Shown here: one piece after another, positions 1 through 7,939 of the stretch
Numbering within the stretch: position 1 is the stretch's first letter
How the letters are laid out: each line of letters starts with the position of its first letter
Assembly: GCA_964462515.1 (NCBI GenBank)
Contig: CAYWXK010000009.1
Coordinates: forward strand, 1-64,000
Length of the DNA: 64,000 bases
Source: CAYWXK01 sp964462515
GTDB taxonomy: Bacteria > Planctomycetota > Phycisphaerae > Sedimentisphaerales > Anaerobacaceae
Direction of reading: 5' to 3'
Made by a program: the position numbers and the translations under genes
The notes under the pieces: model-generated
Told to the model about the DNA's origin: nothing
The model's input: only the letters and a program-made list of their open reading frames with translations
Database searches by the model: none

Positions 1-170
1 GCCTTATTGAAAAAGCTCTGACCAATGGTTTCAGTACATAAGAGAAGCCCTCGACCCTTCGACTTGGCTCAGGGCGACCTGCCGGTCGATGGGTTTTGAC
101 CGGAGTTTATGCCGTCTGTATAAGCCGGGATGTGGCAAGCCGGGTGGCCGATTAGAAAAAAGCGTGTATT

Positions 171-590
171 ATGAATCTTAAATGCTTATTTGGTTTGTTC
201 GTTAGGGTTATAATCTCTGTCGCTTTTGCCGGTATTTTTTATGTAGGCTGGATGGCAGTTGCCATTCCGGTACTTAAGTCAGGCCCTTTGTTTGCAAAAG
301 CTCTTTGTTGGCTGTCGGCCCCTGTAGTAACCGGCGCCGGCTTTACATCCGGGGTTGCAATATTTGAATTGCTGCCTGGCACAAGAAAAAGCAAACTCCG
401 CGATATTGTGCTGTGGCCTTTAGCCGGTTGTGCAATTGGTGCTGCCGTTGTTTTCTTCTTCGGCCCGATGCTGATAGCCTTTGCGATGTTTGCCTTCGGC
501 GCAGCAAGCATCCTGGCTAAAGAAATTGTTGGCATAAAAAACCAGTCCAAACAAACTTCCGGCGCAGCCGGAAGGGGCGAAAGGACGTAA
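171..590 (+). CDS. hypothetical multi-pass membrane protein
   Basis: I do not recognise this protein. It has 139 residues and is mostly hydrophobic: about residues 8-35, 43-65 and 78-116 could be three or four membrane-spanning segments, and a short basic, hydrophilic tail follows. The ATG at 171 lies about 50 bases after a copy of the string gtctgtataa (113-122), a shorter relative of the motif before the next three genes. It is the first of four short, same-strand genes of unknown function. No enzymatic motif is visible. It could be a cassette-borne or otherwise accessory membrane protein. Coding status rests on the long open frame and the coherent hydrophobic pattern. Confidence 0.55.
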   Translation: MNLKCLFGLFVRVIISVAFAGIFYVGWMAVAIPVLKSGPLFAKALCWLSAPVVTGAGFTSGVAIFELLPGTRKSKLRDIVLWPLAGCAIGAAVVFFFGPMLIAFAMFAFGAASILAKEIVGIKNQSKQTSGAAGRGERT

Positions 591-695
591 TTTGTCCAAA
601 CGCAAGAGATTTGATGAAAGACGAAAGTTGGGATTTATTGTTTACTAAATACGACATACTACCTACGATGGACGAGCGACGGATATTGTTTCCCG

Positions 696-724
696 TTTTA
701 TATAGACTGTATAACCATTGTTCG
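696..724 (+). repeat. cassette-boundary motif, copy A
   Basis: The segment contains actgtataaccattgttcg, and the closely related strings ctgtataatcattgttag occur at 1057-1074 and 1540-1557. Each copy ends 14-30 bases before a start codon (744 here). The TGTT end followed by a very short 5' leader resembles the GTT-type right end of an integron attC site, but the left half of a canonical site is not clear. Confidence 0.5.
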
Positions 725-743
725 GTGCAAAAGGAGTCTTAAT

Positions 744-845
744 ATGCTTTTAATGAGCACTTTGAGGTGGATACTTATTGTTGGTGCGGTTGTTGTGATT
801 TTGGTTGTGGTTATTGGAGTGAAAATAAAAGATAGATATTTTTAG
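744..845 (+). CDS. 33-residue single-span membrane peptide
   Basis: A small gene of 33 codons that begins MLLMSTLRWILIV and ends KIKDRYF. Residues 8-26 are an uninterrupted Ile/Val/Leu stretch, so the product should be a one-pass membrane peptide with a short basic tail. The ribosome binding site is strong: aaggag at 731-736, seven bases before the ATG. It sits directly behind boundary motif copy A and has about 280 bases of repeat-rich DNA after it. I cannot assign a function; toxin-like or regulatory membrane peptides of this size are known, but no partner is visible here. The good ribosome binding site and clean hydrophobic segment support it being real. Confidence 0.5.
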   Translation: MLLMSTLRWILIVGAVVVILVVVIGVKIKDRYF

Positions 846-985
846 AAAGGATGGGGGTTTTCACCGGGTTTTTAGTTTGAAAGTGTAAGGCAGGGTGCCT
901 GCTTGTTTGGGCTTGGCAGGCAGATTTATACGCCTTTGGCGTAAACCGTCTGTTCCCCGCCAGAGGCATGCGGGGACAAGGTTGC

Positions 986-1074
986 CAGTTTTATACAGTA
1001 TGACAGTCCGCCAGTCCGCCAGAGGCGGGTAAAAGACAGGTAAAAGGCGTATAAAACTGTATAATCATTGTTAG
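986..1074 (+). repeat. cassette-boundary motif, copy B, with inverted arms
   Basis: The 11-mer cagttttatac (986-996) has a perfect inverted partner gtataaaactg (1049-1059), 52 bases away, so the segment can fold as a long hairpin. The right arm runs into ctgtataatcattgttag (1057-1074), the same end found in copies A and C. The intervening DNA contains the words ccgcc and ggcgg seen in other intergenic repeats. Shape and position suit an attC-like recombination site, but the left end lacks a clear RYYYAAC core. Confidence 0.45.
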
Positions 1075-1129
1075 CTTAAGGAAAAAAATGGAAACAGATT
1101 CGTCTGTCGGCAAGCGTTAAAATGGTACG

Positions 1130-1441
1130 GTGAATATGGGATGGATTTTAATTATCTTAGGTCATTTAGTATTATTCTTTGGTTTATGTGGTGGTTGCGG
1201 TCTATTGGTTGTAGTTATTATTCAATATCTTTTTGAACAGCTATCAGGCTACGTGCGGACAAGAGCCGAACCAAATCAAGCACAACTCAAAAGAGAAATT
1301 AAAAAAATAGAAGACCGAGAATTGGCATACGAACTTGAGTTGTTATTAGCGGAAAGGCGAATGTCTCGGTGGTGGATAATTGTGGTTTGGCTCATAGTAA
1401 CGGTCGCATTGTATCTGTATCTATTCGTTTTGGCTCGTTAG
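1130..1441 (+). CDS. hypothetical two-span membrane protein
   Basis: This protein of 101-103 residues is not recognised. It has a hydrophobic N-terminal segment (about residues 4-34, with the run CGGCG in the middle), a charged central part (about 40-76, rich in Glu, Lys and Arg and probably helical) and a second hydrophobic segment (about 80-100). The first candidate start is a GTG at 1130; an ATG two codons later (1136) is equally possible, and neither has a strong ribosome binding site. A tiny open frame of ten codons (1088-1120) starts right after boundary motif B and could be a leader peptide. The charged middle between two spans suggests a hairpin with a coiled cytoplasmic loop. Function unknown. 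Confidence 0.5.
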   Translation: MNMGWILIILGHLVLFFGLCGGCGLLVVVIIQYLFEQLSGYVRTRAEPNQAQLKREIKKIEDRELAYELELLLAERRMSRWWIIVVWLIVTVALYLYLFVLAR

Positions 1442-1529
1442 CCAGATAGGGAGATTGTGATTATGAACAGGAAACAGAATACAGTTTTGTGGATTGCATC
1501 AATACTGTCATGGCGGTACTGTAAACGGG

Positions 1530-1557
1530 TTTATGCAGTCTGTATAATCATTGTTAG
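1530..1557 (+). repeat. cassette-boundary motif, copy C
   Basis: The string tttatgcagtctgtataa followed by tcattgttag ends 14 bases before the ATG at 1572. It matches copies A and B over about 18 bases. The near-identical spacing to the next start codon in copies A and C is the main reason to read this region as a cassette array. Confidence 0.5.
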
Positions 1558-1571
1558 AGGGTTGCTAAAAA

Positions 1572-2174
1572 ATGACCTCTCCGTATGAAAGTGGCTTCGC
1601 AAAGAATGTGTTTCAACAGTTGGATACTGAATGCTCGCTGTGTGTCCTTGGTCTCTGCTTGGCCTCACATGACATAGCGTGGCATCGCACGCTTATCGAC
1701 AACAGCGAAGTTGAGGAAGCAAGCTACCACTTTCCAGCCTCGCTATCCATTTTGCGTGAAGTTGCCAAAATCTTCATGAAGATTGATAACCTTCCGTTCA
1801 GAAAGCATTTCTCTCAAACGACGGAAGACTTACTTCAACATCTCAAAGGAGACCTGATGCCTTTTCAGGACGATTCTTTGACAAGAGGAACGCTTAAGCC
1901 TATCCGTGACGTCATATTTCATTATGATTTTGCCAAGGCCGATCAAAACAGAATAGGTTCGTTACTTGCCGAGATCAAAAATGAACATGAATTGACAGTG
2001 AGAGCAAGTAGTGGCGACAATTCCATTCTTCGTTACAGATATACATTTGCGGACGCATTTAGAAGCAAGTTAGTGGCGAGCTATCTTACGAAAGTTGTCG
2101 TGGATCAGATTGCTGTAGCCACAGTGAATGTCATTGCTTTCACGGATTCGCTATTGGCTGACTTGTCGCGATAA
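1572..2174 (+). CDS. hypothetical protein with HEPN-like RX4H motif
   Basis: A soluble, mixed-charge protein of 200 residues with no signal peptide or membrane span. I do not recognise the family. Residues 112-117 read RDVIFH, which fits the R-X4-6-H signature of HEPN-domain ribonucleases, and the flanking segments look helical. The motif is short, so this is suggestive only. The ATG lies 14 bases after boundary motif C and the stop is followed within a few bases by an attC-like hairpin (2178-2236), the arrangement expected of a mobile gene cassette. Integron cassettes often carry toxins or defence proteins, which would suit a HEPN RNase, but this is inference. Coding status is well supported by length and composition. 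Confidence 0.6.
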   Translation: MTSPYESGFAKNVFQQLDTECSLCVLGLCLASHDIAWHRTLIDNSEVEEASYHFPASLSILREVAKIFMKIDNLPFRKHFSQTTEDLLQHLKGDLMPFQDDSLTRGTLKPIRDVIFHYDFAKADQNRIGSLLAEIKNEHELTVRASSGDNSILRYRYTFADAFRSKLVASYLTKVVVDQIAVATVNVIAFTDSLLADLSR

Positions 2175-2177
2175 AAC

Positions 2178-2236
2178 TATAACATCCGGCTCGAGTGGGA
2201 CGCCGCTGACGCGTCGCTCCTGAAACGGTGTGTTCC
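2178..2236 (+). other. attC-like imperfect palindrome
   Basis: Four bases after the stop codon at 2174 the sequence reads taacatccggctcgag, then a stem made of gacgc (2199-2203) and gcgtc (2211-2215), and it closes with cggtgtgtt, which is roughly complementary to the start. The total is about 57 bases with an interrupted stem, close to the size and shape of classical integron attC sites. The right core is not a perfect GTTRRRY, and no integrase gene lies in the window. Confidence 0.4.
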
Positions 2237-2275
2237 GGTGAATTCCGCCACGGCGGATAAATCTGAGCAAGAGAA

Positions 2276-2333
2276 TCCTTCGGCTCTTTCGACTTGGTTC
2301 GACCTTGCTCACCACAGGCCGCTCAAGACAGGT
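2276..2333 (+). repeat. 58-bp dispersed repeat, copy 1
   Basis: These 58 bases recur as a perfect reverse complement at 33547-33604. The unit begins tccttcggctctttcgac and ends gctcaagacaggt. Shorter relatives around the word ttcgact occur near 56, 18543, 18629 and 41527. Confidence 0.85.
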
Positions 2334-2533
2334 TCTGTGGTTGTTTTTTGAACTTTGTCCGCCTCTGGCGGATTTGTTTAGGGTTTAGTGCTTATGGCGT
2401 CAGCCATCCATTACGGGAGAATTTAGGATTTTACGCTCTTTTCCGTGTAATCAGCGCAAGCTGTGGTTAAAAATTTAAGAACTCTGCGCTCTCTCCGTAA
2501 GGAGTCCCGATGACTGTGGTCTCTGTGGCCAAA

Positions 2534-3859
2534 TTAAAGTTCGTGAAGCATCTTGACCGCCTTTTTCACAATCATATCAGCCGCCTCTGGTGCGAATGGA
2601 CTGCTTCTAATCTCATACCCGCCCTCAACATAAAGATGTGCTGGCGGAAGATAGCCGGCCGCCCCGTTGCAATGTGTAATCACAAACGTCCGCTTATATG
2701 GCGAACCCGCCTTAATCTTCATCCCGATTTCAGTCAGCACCTCACAGCCGATTCCTACAAAACCAATCTCTCCAATCTTCGCAACTGTAAGATTTAGGTG
2801 AACAGGGGGACTATCCTTCTTTGCAGCAACTTCATTCAACGGCTTACCCGGGAGCTCAAGTGTCATAAAAGCCGTTTTGATTTCTCCGCCAGCCGACATA
2901 TTTGAGATACCTCGAAAAGTATGAACCACTTCCTCGCCTAAAATCGTGCCCAACAGCACCGGCTCAGGAACCCATCCATCTTCAGTATTAAATCCCGGCA
3001 GCACCCGAAACCACGGGTCGATGTCACCTGATGTCCCCGCAAAACCGGGAGCAATTATGTTTTCACCCAGAATCTTCTCTACAAATTGTTCTGCCAGCCC
3101 CATCACATCCCCGCTAATTGTATAATTTCTTGGACCCAGACAGGTCGAATGTGTCGCATAATCAAACAGCGCTGCTATCGCCTTGCCATCAGGTTTTGCG
3201 ACTTTTGCAATCAGAACTTCTTTATCTGTTGTCCCGTATGGATTGCGTCCAAGTTGTATTGAGCTGCCTCCGGAACCATCAAATTTCAGCTCCCGCCTAT
3301 TTGCGCCAACCGGGCAGTAACCTGTCCCCACGCCTATCTGAACAGGACTTGTATTGCCGGATGCCTGGCGAATCGCCTCTATCAGCTTATTCTTTAGAGT
3401 TTCCGTATATTCGAGATTATTAGGGTCGCCTTTCTCCTTATCTATCGCTAAAGTTGGGGCGCTATGTGTATGCGTCCCGCAAAGAAATAACTCAGATGGC
3501 TCTAATTTGAGTTCCTCTAAAATGGCTTTCCGCAGGTAATCAGCCGTCCCATCGTAGAAGCCGATAATGTCTGTTGAAACCAGCACAACCCGCTTACCAT
3601 TATTTTCAAATACAATTACTCTCGCAGATAACGGGTCGTGAACGCCTTCGGAATATCCTGTCCTGCTGGCATAACCTGATAGCTTAACGTGCTTCTGTGG
3701 TGTTATATCCACTTTTGCAATCCCGGCACGCAAAATCCCTCTTTCTTCTCTCGATTGTGCAGCCAACGTTGTATGCAAAAAGCAAATAATAATTAAGGCA
3801 GCCGCAAAAGTTTTTTTTAAGCGGGATGGTAACATTGCTTCAATATCGCACTCCTTCAT
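2534..3859 (-). CDS. secreted neutral/alkaline ceramidase-like hydrolase
   Basis: This protein of 441 residues matches the N-terminal domain of the neutral/alkaline non-lysosomal ceramidase family. The pattern is typical: GIAKVDITP near residue 47, then a conserved segment around GTHTHSAPT (about 128-136) that supplies metal-binding histidines, and a C-terminal ITHCNGAAGYLP block. A hydrophobic segment at 16-34 ending in ...LAAQ looks like a signal peptide, so the enzyme should act outside the cytoplasm. Canonical ceramidases are longer (above 600 residues) and have an extra C-terminal domain that is absent here, so the natural substrate may be another amide or ester rather than ceramide. It starts 34 bases after purQ stops, on the same strand, and may be co-transcribed. 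A second ATG lies eight codons in. Confidence 0.75.
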   Translation of the reverse strand: MKECDIEAMLPSRLKKTFAAALIIICFLHTTLAAQSREERGILRAGIAKVDITPQKHVKLSGYASRTGYSEGVHDPLSARVIVFENNGKRVVLVSTDIIGFYDGTADYLRKAILEELKLEPSELFLCGTHTHSAPTLAIDKEKGDPNNLEYTETLKNKLIEAIRQASGNTSPVQIGVGTGYCPVGANRRELKFDGSGGSSIQLGRNPYGTTDKEVLIAKVAKPDGKAIAALFDYATHSTCLGPRNYTISGDVMGLAEQFVEKILGENIIAPGFAGTSGDIDPWFRVLPGFNTEDGWVPEPVLLGTILGEEVVHTFRGISNMSAGGEIKTAFMTLELPGKPLNEVAAKKDSPPVHLNLTVAKIGEIGFVGIGCEVLTEIGMKIKAGSPYKRTFVITHCNGAAGYLPPAHLYVEGGYEIRSSPFAPEAADMIVKKAVKMLHEL

Positions 3860-3893
3860 CTTTTATTCTTCGGGTTGCATTCCACGTATGCAG

Positions 3894-4772
3894 CTAAACG
3901 TTCTGCTGTATATATCTGACCGCGTTATTAAATATCGTCATCCCATCGCCATCCTGCCTCTTTTTCAGGCGAGGCCAGTGCGGATGCTGTGTCAGCCGAA
4001 CGAACCTTTCCGGATGCGGCATCAGTCCCAAGACCCGCCCTGTTGCGTCCGTCAATCCTGCTATCGAATCCACCGACCCATTTGGATTGACAGGATAGTC
4101 GCCTTCTTTGCCGTTTTCGTCAACATAATTAAATGCAACGTATCCTTCGGCTTTTAGTTTCTCCAGCACATTTGCATTTTTAGTAACGACCTTACCTTCG
4201 CCGTGCGCAACTGGCAGATATATTTGTCTGCCTTTTTCGATAAAAATACACCTGTCTGTCTGCGGAGCCAGATACACCCACCTGTCCTCAAACTTGCCGC
4301 TATCGTTATAAGTTATTGTTACTGTCTGCCCCGTAATCTTTGACGCTTTATTTTTCTCTTTTACCTCTGTGCTCTCTGTGCCTGCAAAGATTTTGGATTT
4401 CTCTGTGTTTTCTGTGTCCTCTGTGGCTATTCTTTCTTCAAAACCAGGCAGAATTCCCGCTTTAACCAGCGCCTGGAACCCGTTACAAATCCCGAGAACC
4501 AATTTGCCGTCCTCGATGAATTTCTGCACCGGCTCATAAAGATGATGCACAACTTGATTTGCCAGAATCTTCCCCGCAGCGACGTCATCGCCGTAGCTGA
4601 ATCCGCCGGGAAAAACAATTATCTGGTATTGGTCAAGTGCGTTTTTATTTTCAATCAATCTGTTTATATGCACTCGTTCCGCCTTCGCCCCCGCCAACTG
4701 GAGCGCATACTCGGTCTCCATATCGCAATTTATCCCCGCCGCCCGCAATACTACCGCCCTAACCTGTGCCAT
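3894..4772 (-). CDS. purQ: phosphoribosylformylglycinamidine synthase subunit PurQ
   Basis: PurQ is the glutamine amidotransferase subunit that feeds ammonia to PurL in the fourth step of purine synthesis. The class I amidotransferase features are present: VFPGGFSYGDD (residues 53-63), the nucleophile Cys96 in GICNGFQ, and His253/Glu255 in MPHPER. At 292 residues it is much longer than usual (about 230). The excess is explained mainly by residues about 112-146, which are rich in Thr, Glu, Lys and Ser and read as a translated copy of the intergenic repeat family with the word cacagag. The flanks resume the normal PurQ alignment, so the insertion keeps the frame. The gene follows purL after 111 bases containing another repeat; PurS is fused to PurL here, so the complex needs only these two genes. 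Confidence 0.93.
   Translation of the reverse strand: MAQVRAVVLRAAGINCDMETEYALQLAGAKAERVHINRLIENKNALDQYQIIVFPGGFSYGDDVAAGKILANQVVHHLYEPVQKFIEDGKLVLGICNGFQALVKAGILPGFEERIATEDTENTEKSKIFAGTESTEVKEKNKASKITGQTVTITYNDSGKFEDRWVYLAPQTDRCIFIEKGRQIYLPVAHGEGKVVTKNANVLEKLKAEGYVAFNYVDENGKEGDYPVNPNGSVDSIAGLTDATGRVLGLMPHPERFVRLTQHPHWPRLKKRQDGDGMTIFNNAVRYIQQNV
4335..4439 (-). repeat. cacagag-type repeat inserted in frame within purQ
   Basis: The plus strand here contains tctctgtg and cctctgtggc words like those in non-coding DNA near 34301, 33606 and 35560. In purQ it encodes about 35 residues, including the string ATEDTENTEK, between the Cys96 region and the ITYND segment, where ordinary PurQ has a tight loop. 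Confidence 0.7.
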
Positions 4773-4814
4773 TTCTTACCTTTTCACTCTTCACTTATTC
4801 ATACTTATTAAGTT

Positions 4815-4871
4815 TGGAATTTCGTGCTTTTATCATTTGAATTTGTTTCGTATTTCGTGCTTCGTATTTCG
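4815..4871. repeat. dispersed aaattcgaaac repeat between purL and purQ
   Basis: The plus strand reads ggaatttcgtgctttt, then catttgaatttgtttcg and tatttcgtgcttcg. It is the reverse complement of the cgaaacaaattcaaatg unit found at 36226, 38161 and 41553. It occupies more than half of the 111-bp gap between purL and purQ. Confidence 0.75.
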
Positions 4872-4883
4872 TTCTTTTCCCGA

Positions 4884-7766
4884 CTACCAGTCAAGCGCCT
4901 TCTGCCAGGCCTGTTTTAACGAAGCTATGTTTGTTTCGATAGCTGTTTTGCCATTTTCTGCTTTTATGATAAGCGTTTTCTCCTCTGTTACCTTTCCGAT
5001 TTGTCCAAATGGCAAGTTGAGCATCAGCTTTACAAACGCACCGTATTTCTCCGGCTCTACCTCCACAATATAGCGCGAATTGGATTCGCTAAATAGTTGT
5101 GTATCCACCCGCCAGCAGTCTTTGCTTTTTGGCAGCCCTCGCAGGTCTGCTTCTATACCCAGCCCTCCCGCAAACGCCATCTCCGCAAGTGCAACAGCCA
5201 AGCCGCCCTCGGAGCAATCATGGCAGCTGACAACAAGACCTTCTGCTATCGCCGTAGAAATCCTTTGAGCAATTTTCGGGGCCGTTTTGACGTCAACCTT
5301 CGGAACATTGACCCCGAGGAAACTGTTAGTTTTGTAATAGTGCGAGCCGCCTAATTCATTTTTCGTTTCACCCACAATAAACAGTAGATTAGATGCCCTC
5401 TTGGCATCCATCGTTACGCACTTATTGACATCATCAACTGTCGATATCGCACTTATCAAAAGTGTTGGTGGAATACAAATTGTTGTCCCATCCTCGCACG
5501 CAAATTCGTTATTCAATGAATCCTTGCCCGAAATAAATGGTGCCTCGAAAGCAATCGACCCATCATAGCACGCCTGAGCCGCTCGCACTAATGCGCCAAA
5601 TGTTTCGGGCTTTGTGCAGTTACCCCAGCTAAAATTATCCAGTAGGGCAATCCTATCGAATCGCCCACCCACGCACACTATATTCCTGACCGCTTCATCA
5701 ATCCCTGATAGCGCCATCCAGTATGGGTCAATGTCACCATATAGCGGATTCATCCCGCAGCTAATCGCAAGGCCTTTGTCCGAGTTATACTTTGGCCTTA
5801 TCACAGCCCCATCGCTCGGCCCATCGTTGGTGATACCCGTCAGAGGTTTAATTACCGATGTGCCCTGAACCTCATGGTCGTATTGACGGATGACCCATTC
5901 TTTGCTGGCGACATTGTAAGATGAAAGAATCCGCAAAAGCTCGTCATTATAATTATCTTTTTCAGCTATGCTCGGCTCACTGATTTTAGGCGCATCCCAG
6001 ACCGCTTTGCGAGAATATTTAGGCACGCCTTCATGCAGAAACTCCATATCCAGCTCGCCTACTAATTGTCCATTGTATCGCAGCCGCAGCTTTCTATCGC
6101 TGGTGAATTTGCCTATCACCGTCGATTCAACGTTTTCGCTATCGAAGATTCTTTTTATCGCTGTGAGGTTTTCGGGTTTGACCGCTAAAACCATCCTCTC
6201 CTGCGCTTCACTAATCCAGATTTCAGCATAGTTAAGTCCGGCATATTTTAAGGGGACATTCTCTAATTCGACCTCTGCGCCTAAGTTTTTGCCCATCTCT
6301 CCCACAGCGCTGCTCAGACCGCCGGCCCCGCAGTCTGTAAGCGCCTCATATAAACCGGCCTGGTTTGCCGCAAGCAATACATCGAGCATCTTCTTTTCTG
6401 TTATTGCATTGCCAATCTGGACGGCGTGCGAAAAGATTGTTTCGTATTCGTGAGTTATCTCGCCGCTCGAAAATGTCGCTCCGTGTATCCCATCTCTACC
6501 TGTTTTGCCTCCAACGACAACAATCAAATTGTCGCTCTGTGGATTTTTGAAACATTTCTTTCTGTCGATGATGCCGATGTTGCCGCAATAAACTATTGGA
6601 TTGCCTAAATATCTTTCATCAAAGTAAATTGCCCCATTGACCGTTGGTATTCCCATCCTGTTGCCGTAATCACGCACTCCCGCCACTACGCCTTTCATAA
6701 TCCTTCGCGGGTGTAAAACTCCTTTGGGAAGCTCATCGTGTTTCTTATCGGGCGGCCCAAAACAGAATATATCCGTGTTGGCGATGGGTCTTGCACCCAG
6801 CCCTGTCCCCATCGGGTCTCGAATTACTCCGCCAATGCCGGTAGTTGCACCGCCGTAAGGGTCCAGTGCAGATGGCCGGTTGTGTGTCTCGACCTTAAAA
6901 CAAACCGCTGAATCCGCGTCAAATTCCACTACGCCGGCATTATCGGAAAAGACGGATATACACCATTTTTTATTAAGTTCTTTGGTTGCCTTGAAAACCG
7001 TATCTTTTAGTAAATTGTCAAAATGTATATGTTTGCCATCAACCGACATATCTACGGAGCTTTTAAGCGTTTTGTGCACACAGTGCTCACTCCAGGTCTG
7101 AGCTAATGTCTCCAGCTCGACATCGGTAGGCTCTCTATCAAGCTCTCTGTAGTATTTTTGAATCGTCTGCATCTCGACCAGATTCAAAAATAAATCTCGC
7201 TTCTTGCTCAAAGCTACCAGCCCCTCATCATCAAGCTCGCGTATGGGCCAGTGGGTTATCTTTAATTCGTATGGTTTCAGATGCGGATTCGGCGGCTCAG
7301 TTTCGTTGCCGACTAAAAATACTTCGATACAGTCGTTTGCTAAAATTTTCCTTGCTATTAAATCTGTTTGTCTGGGTGTAATGTCCCCCAGCAGCACATA
7401 CTTCCGTGCCGTTCTGACATTATTGGCCTTGCCGCCCATATCTGCAATTGCTGTCATAACTGATTCGGCCACCGGGTCGGTAACGCCGCTTTTAAGGTGC
7501 ACCTCGATTAGCGTTGCTTTTGCCAGCCCCGCCGGCGCACCGCTCCTGCCTGTATAATACTCCTCGCATACAGGGTCGCTCAGAAGCTCTTTTGCCACAT
7601 GCTCGGCAAAATCTTTGTCGAAGTCCGCCTCAATCAGAAAGACCTTAGCTGACTGAACTGCTTCGACCGTGCGGATACCAAGTTCTCTTATGTCTTCCAG
7701 AACGCTCTTGCCCTGCACGTCGGAAAATCCCCGGCGATTAAATACCTCAAACCTCCACTGCTTCAC
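4884..7766 (-). CDS. purL: PurS-PurS-PurL fusion, formylglycinamidine synthase
   Basis: This 960-residue protein carries the synthetase subunit of FGAM synthase, which converts FGAR, glutamine-derived ammonia and ATP to FGAM. Residues about 190-960 are a full small-type PurL: TWSEHCVHKTL, ETHNRPS, GGKTGRDGIHGA and the C-terminal ISGKDSLNN block are all visible. Unlike the usual PurL of about 740 residues, about 190 residues precede it and look like two consecutive PurS-type domains: residues 4-75 (VQGKSVLEDIRELG) and 84-153 (IEVHLKSGVTDPVAESV). PurS normally is a separate protein of about 80 residues that acts as a dimer, so the fusion could provide both copies in one chain. The start is a GTG with ggagg seven bases upstream. 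purQ follows on the same strand. Confidence 0.93.
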   Translation of the reverse strand: MKQWRFEVFNRRGFSDVQGKSVLEDIRELGIRTVEAVQSAKVFLIEADFDKDFAEHVAKELLSDPVCEEYYTGRSGAPAGLAKATLIEVHLKSGVTDPVAESVMTAIADMGGKANNVRTARKYVLLGDITPRQTDLIARKILANDCIEVFLVGNETEPPNPHLKPYELKITHWPIRELDDEGLVALSKKRDLFLNLVEMQTIQKYYRELDREPTDVELETLAQTWSEHCVHKTLKSSVDMSVDGKHIHFDNLLKDTVFKATKELNKKWCISVFSDNAGVVEFDADSAVCFKVETHNRPSALDPYGGATTGIGGVIRDPMGTGLGARPIANTDIFCFGPPDKKHDELPKGVLHPRRIMKGVVAGVRDYGNRMGIPTVNGAIYFDERYLGNPIVYCGNIGIIDRKKCFKNPQSDNLIVVVGGKTGRDGIHGATFSSGEITHEYETIFSHAVQIGNAITEKKMLDVLLAANQAGLYEALTDCGAGGLSSAVGEMGKNLGAEVELENVPLKYAGLNYAEIWISEAQERMVLAVKPENLTAIKRIFDSENVESTVIGKFTSDRKLRLRYNGQLVGELDMEFLHEGVPKYSRKAVWDAPKISEPSIAEKDNYNDELLRILSSYNVASKEWVIRQYDHEVQGTSVIKPLTGITNDGPSDGAVIRPKYNSDKGLAISCGMNPLYGDIDPYWMALSGIDEAVRNIVCVGGRFDRIALLDNFSWGNCTKPETFGALVRAAQACYDGSIAFEAPFISGKDSLNNEFACEDGTTICIPPTLLISAISTVDDVNKCVTMDAKRASNLLFIVGETKNELGGSHYYKTNSFLGVNVPKVDVKTAPKIAQRISTAIAEGLVVSCHDCSEGGLAVALAEMAFAGGLGIEADLRGLPKSKDCWRVDTQLFSESNSRYIVEVEPEKYGAFVKLMLNLPFGQIGKVTEEKTLIIKAENGKTAIETNIASLKQAWQKALDW

Positions 7767-7840
7767 TCTATTGCCTCCATTTCCTGGATGGTGCTATTTG
7801 GCAAATAACTAACACTATATGTTATTCAATCCTTTAGCAT

Positions 7841-7890
7841 CAAGGATGTATAGCGCATACAATTAGAAATGCAGATATCGCTCATCCTTG
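7841..7890. other. stem-loop upstream of purL
   Basis: Caaggatg (7841-7848) and catccttg (7883-7890) are perfect inverted repeats, with agcg/cgct pairing extending the stem inward. There is no T-run on either side, so it is a poor terminator. It lies 75-125 bases before the purL start and after the DUF2283 gene, and could be a leader structure. Confidence 0.35.
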
Positions 7891-7939
7891 AAAATCGTTA
7901 GGTTTGTTTCTCCATTATTCAAACACCTTTGAAAATCTT

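Larger units (their letters stand above)
2175..2533. other. intergenic region with repeats, no gene seen
   Basis: The region holds the attC-like palindrome, a 58-bp repeat (2276-2333), the short palindrome tccgcctctggcgga near 2359, and degenerate copies of the string ctctgtggcc. I see no open frame with coding character. The convergent gene on the other strand ends at 2534. Confidence 0.6.
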
